From NCBI RefSeq assembly GCF_003063435.1, contig NZ_NESL01000002.1:372001-436000 (forward strand): DNA of 64,000 nt, read 5' to 3'. Numbering within the stretch: position 1 is the stretch's first letter; every line of letters begins with the position of its first letter. The notes under the pieces are model-generated. The model saw only the letters and a program-made list of their open reading frames with translations. It had not been told where the DNA came from and made no database searches. This document shows positions 52,801-60,626 of the stretch, in pieces. This DNA comes from Limnohabitans sp. 2KL-1 (GTDB taxonomy: Bacteria; Pseudomonadota; Gammaproteobacteria; Burkholderiales; Burkholderiaceae_C). A program made the translations under genes and the position numbers.

Positions 52801-55526
52801 CCGCCAACGCCGCTGGTGAAGTGATTGACTACACCATCGCTGTGAGCAACACGGGCAACCAGACGCTCACCGGTGTAACCGTCGCCGACCCCTTCATCAG
52901 CAACCTCGTGCTGGTGACCGATGCGGCTTCTGCCGATGGCGAACTGGATGTGGGCGAAACCTGGTCCTACACCGCCAGCCATGTCGTCACACAAGCCGAG
53001 ATCGACGCGGGCACACCCATCGTCAACGTCGCGACCGCTTATTCCAATCAGACCGGCCCCGACACCGACGATGCATCCGTGACCGTGGAACAGACTCCGG
53101 GTCTGAACATCGTCAAGGACGCTGCTGTTGCTGGTGGCACTGCCAATGCCGCAGGCGAAGTCATCGACTACACCATCGCTGTGAGCAACACGGGCAATCA
53201 AACCTTGACAGGCGTCACCGTAGCCGACCCATTCATCAGCAACCTGACCTTGGTGGCCGACGCGGCTTCGGCCGATGGCGAGCTGGATGTAGGCGAGACC
53301 TGGTCCTACACAGCCAGCCATGTCGTCACGCAAGACGAGATCGACGCGGGCACACCCATCGTCAACGTCGCGACCGCTGATTCCAATCAGACCGGCCCTG
53401 ACACCGATGACGCATCGGTGGCCGTGGAACAGGCCCCTGCCATCGCATTGGACAAAGCCATTGCCAGCATCACCGGCGGCAATGGCAACACCGCCGCCGA
53501 TGCAGCGGGTGATGCGGTCAACTACACCATCACGGTGTCCAACCCGGGCAACATGACCTTGACCGATGTGACCGTCTCAGACGTTCTGACCGGCCTGAAT
53601 GTGGTGGGCGTCACCCTGTCACCCGGACAAAGCCAGACCTTTAACACCAGCTACATCCTCACGCAACAAGACCTGGACAGCAACGGTGGAGGCGATGGCT
53701 ATGTGGAGAACACCGTCACTGCCGACAGCGCGCAAACCGCTGCCGTGAGCGATATGGAGCCCATCCAGGTGCTGCCACGCCCTTCGCTGTCGCTGAACAA
53801 GTCTTTGGTGAGCATCACAGGCGGCAACGGCAACGCCGTTGCGGACGCTGCAGGCGATGTACTGCAGTACACGGCCACTGTGACCAACGAAGGCAGCATC
53901 ACCTTGACAGGCGTGTCGGTGGTGGACCTCTCCACCGGTCTGAATGTGAATGGCGTGACACTGGCCCCCGGTCAAAGCGCGGTGTACAGCTCGTCTTACA
54001 CCCTGACCCAGGCCGATGTGGACAGCAATGGCGATGGCGACGGCTACCACGACAACACGGCCACGGCGGATTCCGACCAGACGGCTGAGCTGTCGGATAC
54101 CGAGTCCACCCCTTTGCTGCGCACCATTGGCCTGGGCGTGGAAAAGAACGTCTCGGGCATCACCGGGGGCAACAACAACGGCTTTGCCGACCAAGCCGGT
54201 GAGTTGCTGAACTACACCATCAACGTCTACAACGCAGGCACCGTCACCTTGACCAACGTTACCGTGCTGGATGACCTGACCGGTCTGAGTCAAACCATTG
54301 CTTCTTTGGCACCTGGCGCCAACCAGTTGTACCAGACCAGCTACACACTGACCCAGGCCGATCTGGACACCAATGGCGGCGGCAACGGCTACATTGAGAA
54401 CGCGACGGTGGTGGACTCGGACCAGACGCTCCCGGGCTTCGACAACGAAACCGTGCAACTGATCCGGTCTCCGGTGCTTTACCTTGACAAGACGTTCTTG
54501 AACGTCACAGGCGGCAACGGCAACAACCTGATCGATGCCGTGGGCGATGTGCTGAACTACCGGATCGTGGTGGCCAACCCCAGCAACGTGACCTTGACCG
54601 AGGTGTCGATTGCGGAACCCTTGACCGGCCTGGCCGTCAACAACCTGACCCTGGCACCCGGACAAACCCAGACCTACCTGACCAGCTACACGCTGACCCA
54701 GTCCGATCTGGACAACAACGGCGGTGGCGATGGCTACATTGACAACGTGGCGGTGGCGGACTCGGCTGAAACCACGTCTGTGAGTGACATCGAATCGGTC
54801 CCTGTGCTGCGCACCATTGGCATGGACTTCAACAAAGGCATCCTGAGCATCGACGGTGGCAATGGCAACGCCTTGGCCGATGCGGCAGGTGACGTGGTGA
54901 ACTATGTCTTCACGGTGAACAACCCGGGCACCGTGACACTGACCAATCTGACGGTGGTGGACGATCTCACCGGCATGAGCGAGTCGCTGGCTTCGCTGGC
55001 CCCCGGCGCGACAGTCACTTACACCTCCAGCTACGTGCTGACCCAGGCTGACCTGGACAGCAACGCCGGAGGCGACGGTGTGCTGATCAACACCGCCACC
55101 GCCGACACCAGCGAAACACCGGTGTTCACGGACTCGGAAGGCGTCACGGTGGTCTACCAGCCCATCATTGACTTGACCAAGTACGTGTCGGTGGACAACG
55201 GCGTGACCTGGGACGATGCGAACGGCCCCACAGGCCCGTTGCTGTCGTCGGCCTCGGGGATTGATCCGCAGTTCCGTTACACCGTGACCAACAGCGGCAA
55301 CATCACACTGGCCGACGTCTCACTCACCGATGCCGTGTATGACCTGAACGGCGCTGCGGCTGGCACCGCTTACTCGTTCGGCAGTCTGGCTGTGGGTGCC
55401 TCTGCAGAGTTCATCTTCACGGGTGCTGCATGGGCTGAAGGTCAACAGTCTGGCGATGCGGCGGTGTCGGTGGCATCGATGCCCACGGTGCTGGACATCG
55501 ACAACGCCTACTACCTGGGTGTCTGA
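49812..55526 (+). CDS. giant DUF11-repeat surface/secreted protein, paralogue 2
   Basis: This 1904-residue tandem paralogue of the 45136-49500 gene has a GGAG site 6 nt before ATG 49812. The module order is the same: polar N-terminus (MAKKSTSGKNPFS), a shared domain with KVYQHWADGDAA and SDYFEGEVVPH, and an SdrD_B-like module (FNDMDGNGLRDADG, DQDADGVLDAGE). Then come seven 113-residue repeats, five 115-residue repeats, and the C-terminal module ending in the identical DIDNAYYLGV. The extra length relative to paralogue 1 is four 113-residue units. Repeats 2 to 7 are almost identical at DNA level, with scattered substitutions such as GAT to TAT at 53040-53042. A terminator follows. Secretion through the downstream type I system is inferred from proximity and the shared C-terminus. 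Confidence 0.88.
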   Translation: MAKKSTSGKNPFSRDTLNDDEGSESLVGQVNALAVQDHAVSLSPMATSKPVASALQSPSTSAGTSAAVLADAPTVQAAASSSVNKVYQHWADGDAAQGTSADWNNNILSDSKSDYFEGEVVPHVFYYKASNSQPLVNGQSYSFNVTYNYYQAGTNAGGFLFMTTPDVDRDPTNFAGTAPTDDGSFTNGGGMLGSFQTVNANITGVSDVSYTTRGGGTMDGHVTITFTYTGATTSSGGAEIQYGMMIAAPGDVPDQGLGATLGATAWTGGSLQTTVDIGGKGATSIQLMPSAIIDGEISGMKFNDMDGNGLRDADGADNTLGTADDEVGMAGWTIFLDQDADGVLDAGERSAVTDAEGRYSFSVTPDADPMDPDNDAYVVREVQQTGWIQTSVNPEGIVITAMHPKVMDVNFGNQQLMPSLNIVKDAAVPGDTANVVGEVITYTITVQNTGNQMLTGVTVSDPMISDLMLVADAASADGELDVGETWTWTGTHVVTQADIDAGGYIVNVATADSDQTGPDTDDASVMVEQAAALNIVKDASVAGGTANAAGEVIDYTIAVSNTGNQTLTGVTVADPFISNLVLVTDAASADGELDVGETWSYTASHVVTQAEIDAGTPIVNVATADSNQTGPDTDDASVAVEQAAALNIVKDAAVAGGTANAAGEVIDYTIAVSNTGNQTLTGVTVADPFISNLTLVADAASADGELDVGETWSYTASHVVTQDEIDAGTPIVNVATADSNQTGPDTDDASVTVEQTPGLNIVKDASVAGGTANAAGEVIDYTIAVSNTGNQTLTGVTVADPFISNLTLVADAASADGELDVGETWSYTASHVVTQAEIDAGTAIVNVATADSNQTGPDTDDASVTVEQAPGLNIVKDAAVAGGTANAAGEVIDYTIAVSNTGNQTLTGVTVADPFISNLVLVADAASADGELDVGETWSYTASHVVTQAEIDAGTPIVNVATADSNQTGPDTDDASVTVEQAPGLNIVKDAAIAGGTANAAGEVIDYTIAVSNTGNQTLTGVTVADPFISNLVLVTDAASADGELDVGETWSYTASHVVTQAEIDAGTPIVNVATAYSNQTGPDTDDASVTVEQTPGLNIVKDAAVAGGTANAAGEVIDYTIAVSNTGNQTLTGVTVADPFISNLTLVADAASADGELDVGETWSYTASHVVTQDEIDAGTPIVNVATADSNQTGPDTDDASVAVEQAPAIALDKAIASITGGNGNTAADAAGDAVNYTITVSNPGNMTLTDVTVSDVLTGLNVVGVTLSPGQSQTFNTSYILTQQDLDSNGGGDGYVENTVTADSAQTAAVSDMEPIQVLPRPSLSLNKSLVSITGGNGNAVADAAGDVLQYTATVTNEGSITLTGVSVVDLSTGLNVNGVTLAPGQSAVYSSSYTLTQADVDSNGDGDGYHDNTATADSDQTAELSDTESTPLLRTIGLGVEKNVSGITGGNNNGFADQAGELLNYTINVYNAGTVTLTNVTVLDDLTGLSQTIASLAPGANQLYQTSYTLTQADLDTNGGGNGYIENATVVDSDQTLPGFDNETVQLIRSPVLYLDKTFLNVTGGNGNNLIDAVGDVLNYRIVVANPSNVTLTEVSIAEPLTGLAVNNLTLAPGQTQTYLTSYTLTQSDLDNNGGGDGYIDNVAVADSAETTSVSDIESVPVLRTIGMDFNKGILSIDGGNGNALADAAGDVVNYVFTVNNPGTVTLTNLTVVDDLTGMSESLASLAPGATVTYTSSYVLTQADLDSNAGGDGVLINTATADTSETPVFTDSEGVTVVYQPIIDLTKYVSVDNGVTWDDANGPTGPLLSSASGIDPQFRYTVTNSGNITLADVSLTDAVYDLNGAAAGTAYSFGSLAVGASAEFIFTGAAWAEGQQSGDAAVSVASMPTVLDIDNAYYLGV
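51069..55166 (+). repeat. 7 x 339-bp plus 5 x 345-bp tandem repeats
   Basis: 339-bp units start at 51069, 51408, 51747, 52086, 52425, 52764 and 53103. The 345-bp units run from 53442, with the C-terminal module starting at 55167, exactly 5 x 345 bp later. The first 339-bp unit is diverged (TWTWTGTHVVTQADIDAGGY), while the other six are near copies (ETWSYTASHVVTQ). Such a block is prone to copy-number change and assembly collapse. Confidence 0.95.
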
Positions 55527-55595
55527 TGTGACTGACTGACTGAGTGACTGAAGCACGATGCCCCTTGACACCTTGTTGAGGGCCTGAAACGAAAC

Positions 55596-55624
55596 GGGTA
55601 AGCCTTGCGGCTTACCCATTTTTT
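55596..55624 (+). terminator. rho-independent terminator of paralogue 2
   Basis: A perfect 9-bp stem GGGTAAGCC/GGCTTACCC with a TTGC loop is followed by A and six T residues. It lies 69 bp after the stop codon, so the type I secretion operon needs its own promoter. Confidence 0.94.
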
Positions 55625-55629
55625 CATGT

Positions 55630-55688
55630 GCTACCGATTTGTCAGTAGCCCCGCCTATCGGTTTCAAAGGATGGCAGACACGGCCATC
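55630..55688 (+). promoter_or_regulatory. overlapping alternative hairpins upstream of the tolC-like gene
   Basis: GCTAC (55630-55634) can pair with GTAGC (55645-55649), while ACCGAT (55633-55638) can pair with ATCGGT (55657-55662). The two stems share bases and exclude each other. A third hairpin, GATGGC/GCCATC, follows at 55670-55688. If transcription begins upstream of 55630 this could act as a switching leader; no known riboswitch consensus was recognised. The region may instead be operator DNA. Confidence 0.35.
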
Positions 55689-55771
55689 TCTTCCTAAGCT
55701 GTGTCACAGACCGCAGTGGGTACAGGGCCATCGGTGTCGCGTCATTTGATTTACAAAATCTCAGGAGGTTT

Positions 55772-57064
55772 ATGCCCCTTTCAACAACACGCACATGGTG
55801 CCTGGCTGCGGCCCTGCTGCCGACTTGGTGCTGTGCACAAAGTCTGCAAGAAACCGTTTTGAAGGCGCTGGCCGACTACCCCAGCATCGCATCGGCCACA
55901 TCCCGGACCGAAGCGGCCCAATCGGACATCACACGCGCCAAAGGCGCGCACTGGCCACAGCTGTCATGGTCAGGCACCTACAGCGATTACCGCAGCCATG
56001 ACCTGCCCAACCGCTGGGTGCAGACACCGGTGCTGAGCCTGAACCTCTGGTCGGGCAGACGCATCCAATCCGATGTCGAACGCGCCGAAGCCCTGGCACA
56101 AGCCAGCCAGAAACAGGAACACATCACACGCGACGACGTGGCGCTGCTCAGCAGCGAAGCCTACCTGCAGTGGGCACACCACAAGAACATGGTGAGCCTG
56201 GCGCAGGAAAACCTGAACACCCACGACAAAATTCTGCGCGATTTTCAGACCATCACTCAGGTGGACCCAGGCCGGCGCATTGACCTGAACCAGGCCCAAG
56301 TGCGTCACGACAACGCCCGACTCGTCTTGCTCAAAAGTGAAACCGAGATGGCCGTGGCCGCCGAGCGCGTGTCACGCATGCTGATGGCCCCCGCCCCCGC
56401 CGAACCCAGTGGTCTGTCGTTTTTTCCACCCGTGCCCTATGCCACGCTGACACAGGCACAGGCTGCACTGGACGACCAACACCCCGTGATCGCGCGGATG
56501 CTGGCGCAGCGCGAAGCCGCACTGGCCGGTGTGCGCTACGCCCAAGCCCAACACGCGCCCACTGTCAACCTGACCCACGCCAAATCAACCACTGTGGGTT
56601 TGGCCGAAGGCAAATACGTCACGCAGCTGCAAGTGAACCTGCCACTGGTCGATGGCGGCACCACACGGGGTGCCGTAGGCACGGCCACCGCCAATCTGCA
56701 AGCGCTGGAATCCGACCTGAAAGAAACCCGCCTGATCCTGAACGAACAGCTCACAACCGCCTGGGCCAGTTGGCTGTCATCCACCCACCGTGCCGACATG
56801 GGACAACAACAAGCCCAAACCGCACAAGACATCGCCCGTGGCTACGGTCAACAGTTTCGTGTGGGACGCCGCGCCTTGCTGGACCTGCTGAACATCCAAA
56901 GCGATCTGTTCACCTACCAGAGCAACGCGGCCACGGCCTTGCACGAATCCCGCCTGTCGCAGGCCCGCATTCTGGCCAGTCTGGGCCAGCTGGCCAACGC
57001 CTACGCGCTGACCACAACGGCCAGCGCAGCACAGCCAGCAGACACCACCCCACAACCCGAGTGA
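55772..57064 (+). CDS. TolC-family outer membrane channel of type I secretion
   Basis: This 430-residue protein starts after a strong AGGAGG site. It has a signal peptide ending near WCCA-QS, then two repeats of the TolC/OEP helical hairpin with Gln/Ala-rich coiled regions (residues about 25-215 and 225-415). Motifs include RIDLNQAQVRHDNARLVLLKSE and FRVGRRALLDLLNIQSDLF. It provides the outer membrane exit duct for the ABC transporter and HlyD proteins encoded next. Its stop is 4 bp from the ABC start. Confidence 0.9.
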   Translation: MPLSTTRTWCLAAALLPTWCCAQSLQETVLKALADYPSIASATSRTEAAQSDITRAKGAHWPQLSWSGTYSDYRSHDLPNRWVQTPVLSLNLWSGRRIQSDVERAEALAQASQKQEHITRDDVALLSSEAYLQWAHHKNMVSLAQENLNTHDKILRDFQTITQVDPGRRIDLNQAQVRHDNARLVLLKSETEMAVAAERVSRMLMAPAPAEPSGLSFFPPVPYATLTQAQAALDDQHPVIARMLAQREAALAGVRYAQAQHAPTVNLTHAKSTTVGLAEGKYVTQLQVNLPLVDGGTTRGAVGTATANLQALESDLKETRLILNEQLTTAWASWLSSTHRADMGQQQAQTAQDIARGYGQQFRVGRRALLDLLNIQSDLFTYQSNAATALHESRLSQARILASLGQLANAYALTTTASAAQPADTTPQPE

Positions 57065-57068
57065 CCCC

Positions 57069-59369
57069 ATGGACCAACTTGCTTTTTCCCCCTTGGATGC
57101 AACCCCACTGCGCAGCCCACCTACCATGGCCTCATCGCCTGCCAGCCCGCCCGAACGTGACCCCTTGCTGGTCTGCCTGGCCCTGACCGCCAAGCGGATT
57201 GACCGCGAGGTGCACCTGTCGGCCCTGCGCGCCGGTTTTGCGGTGGACGAAGAAGGCCGCATCCCCATGAATGCCTACCCCGACCTGGCCCGGTTGCACG
57301 GCATGATCGCGGTCTGGTCACGCACCGACCTGAAGCAGCTGCCCTCTTATGTGTTGCCCGTCATCGTGCCGTTGGTCGATGGCCGCGCTGCCGTGCTCTT
57401 GTCGGTGGCCGGACAAACCGCGCAGGTGCTGGTGGCCGAGACCGGCATGAACGAGATCGCCATCTCCATGGACGAGCTGCAACGCCTGAGCTACGGCGAA
57501 ATTTTGGTGGTCAAGGCCGCCACACAAAACTCGGCCCAGCAACTGGTGCCCTTCCAAGGCGAGGCGCTGGCCTGGTTCTGGAACACGGTGTGGCGCTACA
57601 AGGGGTTTTACATCGAGTCGATGATGGCCGCCGTGGTGGCCAATGTGCTCACCCTGGCGGCGGTGTTCTTCGCCATGAACGTGTACGACCGCGTGGTGCC
57701 CACCCAGGCCTACACCTCGCTGTGGACCCTGGCGATTGGCACCACAGTGGCCATCTTGCTGGAGTTCGGCACGCGCTGGCTCAAGGCAAGGCTGGTCGAT
57801 CTGGCCGGTCGCAAGGCCGACCTGAGCCTGAACGCCATGCTGCTGCGCGAGATCATGGCCATCCGGCTGGAGCACCGGCCACAGTCGATTGGCATCTTTG
57901 CCAGCTCGATGCGAGACTTCGAATCGCTGCGCGACTTCATGTCCTCTGCCTCGATGGTGCTGGTGGTGGACATGCCCTTCATCCTGATGTTCTTGGTGCT
58001 GATTGGCATCATCGGCGGCCCCATCGCCTGGATACCAGCAGCGGCCGTGCCGCTGCTGGTCATCGTGGGCCTGTGGGCGCAAAAGCCGCTGATGCGCGCC
58101 ATGCGCGAGAACATGAAGGAAAGCGGCGACAAGCAAAGCGTATTGGTCGAGTCGCTGCTCAACCTGGAAATGCTCAAGGCCCACAACGCCGAAAGCTACC
58201 TGCAACGGCGCTGGGAAAACGCCAACCTGGCCACCACCGATTCGTACAAAAAAATCCGGTCGCTGACCAACCTGATGCTGGGCCTGACCGCCACCATCCA
58301 GCAGCTGGTGACGGTGGGCATGGTGGTGTATGGCGTGTACCTGATCGGTGACAACACCCTCACGCTGGGTGGCCTGATCGCCTCGGTCATTCTGGCCGGA
58401 CGGGCCATCTCGCCCTTGGGCAGCGTGATGGCCCTGGCCGCACGCTACCAGCAGGCACGCAGCGCGCTGGACACGCTGGACGCCCTGATGAAACGCCCCC
58501 GCGACCGCGATGGCGAACGCCGCTATGTGGTGCCCGAAAAAATCGCAGGCAAGCTGCGCGCCGACGCCCTGGAATTCGCCTACCCCGGCGAGCACCAGAT
58601 CCCGGTCATCCGCAAGTTGTCGCTGAACCTGGCCGCCGGTCAGCACCTGGCTTTGCTGGGACGCATTGGCAGCGGCAAAAGCACCTTGCTGCGCCTGCTG
58701 GCAGGTTTGTACACGCCACTGGGGGGGCGGGTCTCGATCGACGGCGTGGACCTGCAGCAAATCGAACCGGCCGAACTGCGCAGCCGCCTGGGCTATGTGG
58801 GACAAGAAGCACAGCTTTTTCTGGGCAGCCTGCGCGACAACCTGGTGCTGTCGGACAGCTGGATCAGCGATGCACGGGTCATCGAGGTGCTGCAAAAGCT
58901 CGACATGTACAACATGGTGGCCAGCCACCCGCGCGGTCTGGACATGCCGCTGACCGAAGCCGGTGGCGGCCTGTCGGGCGGTCAGCGCCAGTTGCTGGCC
59001 ATTGCCCGCATGATGCTGCGCGACCCGGCGCTGGTGTTTCTGGACGAACCCACCTCGATGATGGACCAGACCACCGAAGCCAAAGTGATCGACGTGCTGG
59101 GCCAATGGCTGCAGGGCCGCACCCTGGTGCTGTCCACCCACCGCCTGCAACTGCTGGTGTGGGCCGAGCGCATCGCGCTGCTGGACCAGGGCCAGATCTT
59201 GCTGGAAGGCCCCAGAGAAGAAGTCCTGCGCAAACTGTCTGTGGGTGTGCCGCCGCAACCGGGCACCACCCAGGCTGCCACACCCGTCACCACACCCGTC
59301 CCCGCAACGGCAGCCACCACCCATGCCGCATCGCCCCACCCTGCCACAGCGACCGCCGCTGTTGGATGA
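57069..59369 (+). CDS. type I secretion ABC transporter with C39-like domain (LapB/HlyB type)
   Basis: This 766-residue inner-membrane exporter has a C39-peptidase-like domain at residues about 30-150 that lacks the catalytic Cys motif (LLVCLALTAKRIDREVHLSAL). It is therefore a substrate-docking domain rather than a protease, as in HlyB and LapB. Transmembrane helices span about 170-470. The nucleotide-binding domain shows Walker A LGRIGSGKSTLLRL, signature LSGGQRQLLAIARMML and Walker B ALVFLDEPTS. A low-complexity Thr/Pro/Ala tail of about 40 residues follows. A degenerate docking domain usually goes with non-cleaved, C-terminal-signal substrates, which suits the two giant paralogues upstream. 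Confidence 0.92.
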   Translation: MDQLAFSPLDATPLRSPPTMASSPASPPERDPLLVCLALTAKRIDREVHLSALRAGFAVDEEGRIPMNAYPDLARLHGMIAVWSRTDLKQLPSYVLPVIVPLVDGRAAVLLSVAGQTAQVLVAETGMNEIAISMDELQRLSYGEILVVKAATQNSAQQLVPFQGEALAWFWNTVWRYKGFYIESMMAAVVANVLTLAAVFFAMNVYDRVVPTQAYTSLWTLAIGTTVAILLEFGTRWLKARLVDLAGRKADLSLNAMLLREIMAIRLEHRPQSIGIFASSMRDFESLRDFMSSASMVLVVDMPFILMFLVLIGIIGGPIAWIPAAAVPLLVIVGLWAQKPLMRAMRENMKESGDKQSVLVESLLNLEMLKAHNAESYLQRRWENANLATTDSYKKIRSLTNLMLGLTATIQQLVTVGMVVYGVYLIGDNTLTLGGLIASVILAGRAISPLGSVMALAARYQQARSALDTLDALMKRPRDRDGERRYVVPEKIAGKLRADALEFAYPGEHQIPVIRKLSLNLAAGQHLALLGRIGSGKSTLLRLLAGLYTPLGGRVSIDGVDLQQIEPAELRSRLGYVGQEAQLFLGSLRDNLVLSDSWISDARVIEVLQKLDMYNMVASHPRGLDMPLTEAGGGLSGGQRQLLAIARMMLRDPALVFLDEPTSMMDQTTEAKVIDVLGQWLQGRTLVLSTHRLQLLVWAERIALLDQGQILLEGPREEVLRKLSVGVPPQPGTTQAATPVTTPVPATAATTHAASPHPATATAAVG

Positions 59370-59383
59370 CCGGAGGAATCCAG

Positions 59384-60610
59384 ATGTTCTTCTTCAAGAA
59401 AAAAAACCCATCCCATCACCTGCCCGAGGGCATCAGCATCGAAGACGATGAACGCCGCACCAGCCGAAACCTGGTTCGGGTGATGGCCATGGTGCTGGTG
59501 GCGGCCCTGTTGTGGGCGGCCACCTTCAGCCTGGACGAAATCACCCGGGGCACCGGCAAGGTCATCCCCTCCAGCCGCGAACAGGTGATCCAAAGCCTGG
59601 ACTCCGGCGTGCTGGCCGAGTTGATGGTGCGCGAGGGCGATGTGGTGGTCAAGGACCAGATCCTGCTGCGCATCGACGACGCGCGCTCCGGGCCAGTGTT
59701 CCGCGAAGCGCGTGAAAAATGGATCGCCTTGTCGGCGCAGGCCGCACGCCTGCAAGCCGAAGCCTACGGCACGGCCCTGCAGTTTCCGGTGCATGTGAAA
59801 AACGCCCCCGGTGTGATGCAGCGTGAAACCCAGGCCTACCATGCACGCAAACGGGCGCTGGACGAACAGATGGCAGCGATGCAGCAATCCCTGAACCAGC
59901 TGAGTCAAGAACTGAGCCTGACCACGCCTTTGGTGGAGCAAGGTGTGATGTCCGAAGTCGAGTTGCTGCGCCTCAAGCGCCAATACGCCGACATGCAGTC
60001 GCACATGGCCGAGCGGCGCAACCGTTACCTCACCGACGCCAGCAACGAATGGGTGCGGGTGGAATCCGATCTGTCGCAAACCCGCGAAAACACCCTGGCC
60101 CGCGAGGACGCCTTCAAGAAAACCGTGATCCGCGCACCGATGGATGGCATCGTGAAAAACGTGCAACAGACCACGCTGGGGGCCGTCATTCAAAGCGGCC
60201 AGACCATTCTGGAAATCGTGCCCGTGAAAGACGACATGCTGGTGGAGGCCTACGTCAAACCCTCCGAGGTGGCTTTCCTGAAAGTGCACCAGCCCGCCGT
60301 CGTGAAACTGTCCGCCTACGATTTCAACAAATACGGCGGTCTGGACGCGGTGCTCGACCACATCAGCCCCGACACCCTGCGCGATGAAAACAAGCCACGC
60401 AAACCCGGCAACGCGCCGGTCGATCTGGAAGAAGGTTATTACCGAATCCTGGTGCGCATCATTGACCAGCGCCTGGACCGCCACGGCATGCACATGAACG
60501 CCACCCCAGGCATGACCGCCACCGTGGAAATCAAGACCGGGCAGAAAACCGTGCTCGAGTATTTGCTGCGGCCCTTGCAATCGATGACGCAAGCCTTGCG
60601 TGAACGCTGA
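59384..60610 (+). CDS. HlyD-family membrane fusion protein of type I secretion
   Basis: This 408-residue periplasmic adaptor has a cytoplasmic N-terminus (MFFFKKKNPSHHLPEG) and one membrane segment at about residues 34-52. A lipoyl-like half-motif GKVIPSSREQVIQSLDSGVLAEL and LMVREGDVVVKDQILLRID follow. A central coiled coil runs to about residue 240, and the C-terminal beta domain includes IRAPMDGIVKN and IGQ-like GMTATVEIKTGQ. GGAGG precedes the ATG, 15 bp after the ABC gene, so the three secretion genes form one operon. Confidence 0.93.
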   Translation: MFFFKKKNPSHHLPEGISIEDDERRTSRNLVRVMAMVLVAALLWAATFSLDEITRGTGKVIPSSREQVIQSLDSGVLAELMVREGDVVVKDQILLRIDDARSGPVFREAREKWIALSAQAARLQAEAYGTALQFPVHVKNAPGVMQRETQAYHARKRALDEQMAAMQQSLNQLSQELSLTTPLVEQGVMSEVELLRLKRQYADMQSHMAERRNRYLTDASNEWVRVESDLSQTRENTLAREDAFKKTVIRAPMDGIVKNVQQTTLGAVIQSGQTILEIVPVKDDMLVEAYVKPSEVAFLKVHQPAVVKLSAYDFNKYGGLDAVLDHISPDTLRDENKPRKPGNAPVDLEEGYYRILVRIIDQRLDRHGMHMNATPGMTATVEIKTGQKTVLEYLLRPLQSMTQALRER

Positions 60611-60626
60611 ACACAGGAGCCCGATC

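Noticed and set aside
51069-55166. The tandem repeats as a possible CRISPR array or satellite DNA
   Set aside because: Periods of 339 and 345 bp are whole codon multiples, the frame is open throughout and the translation gives DUF11-type domains, so they are protein repeats.
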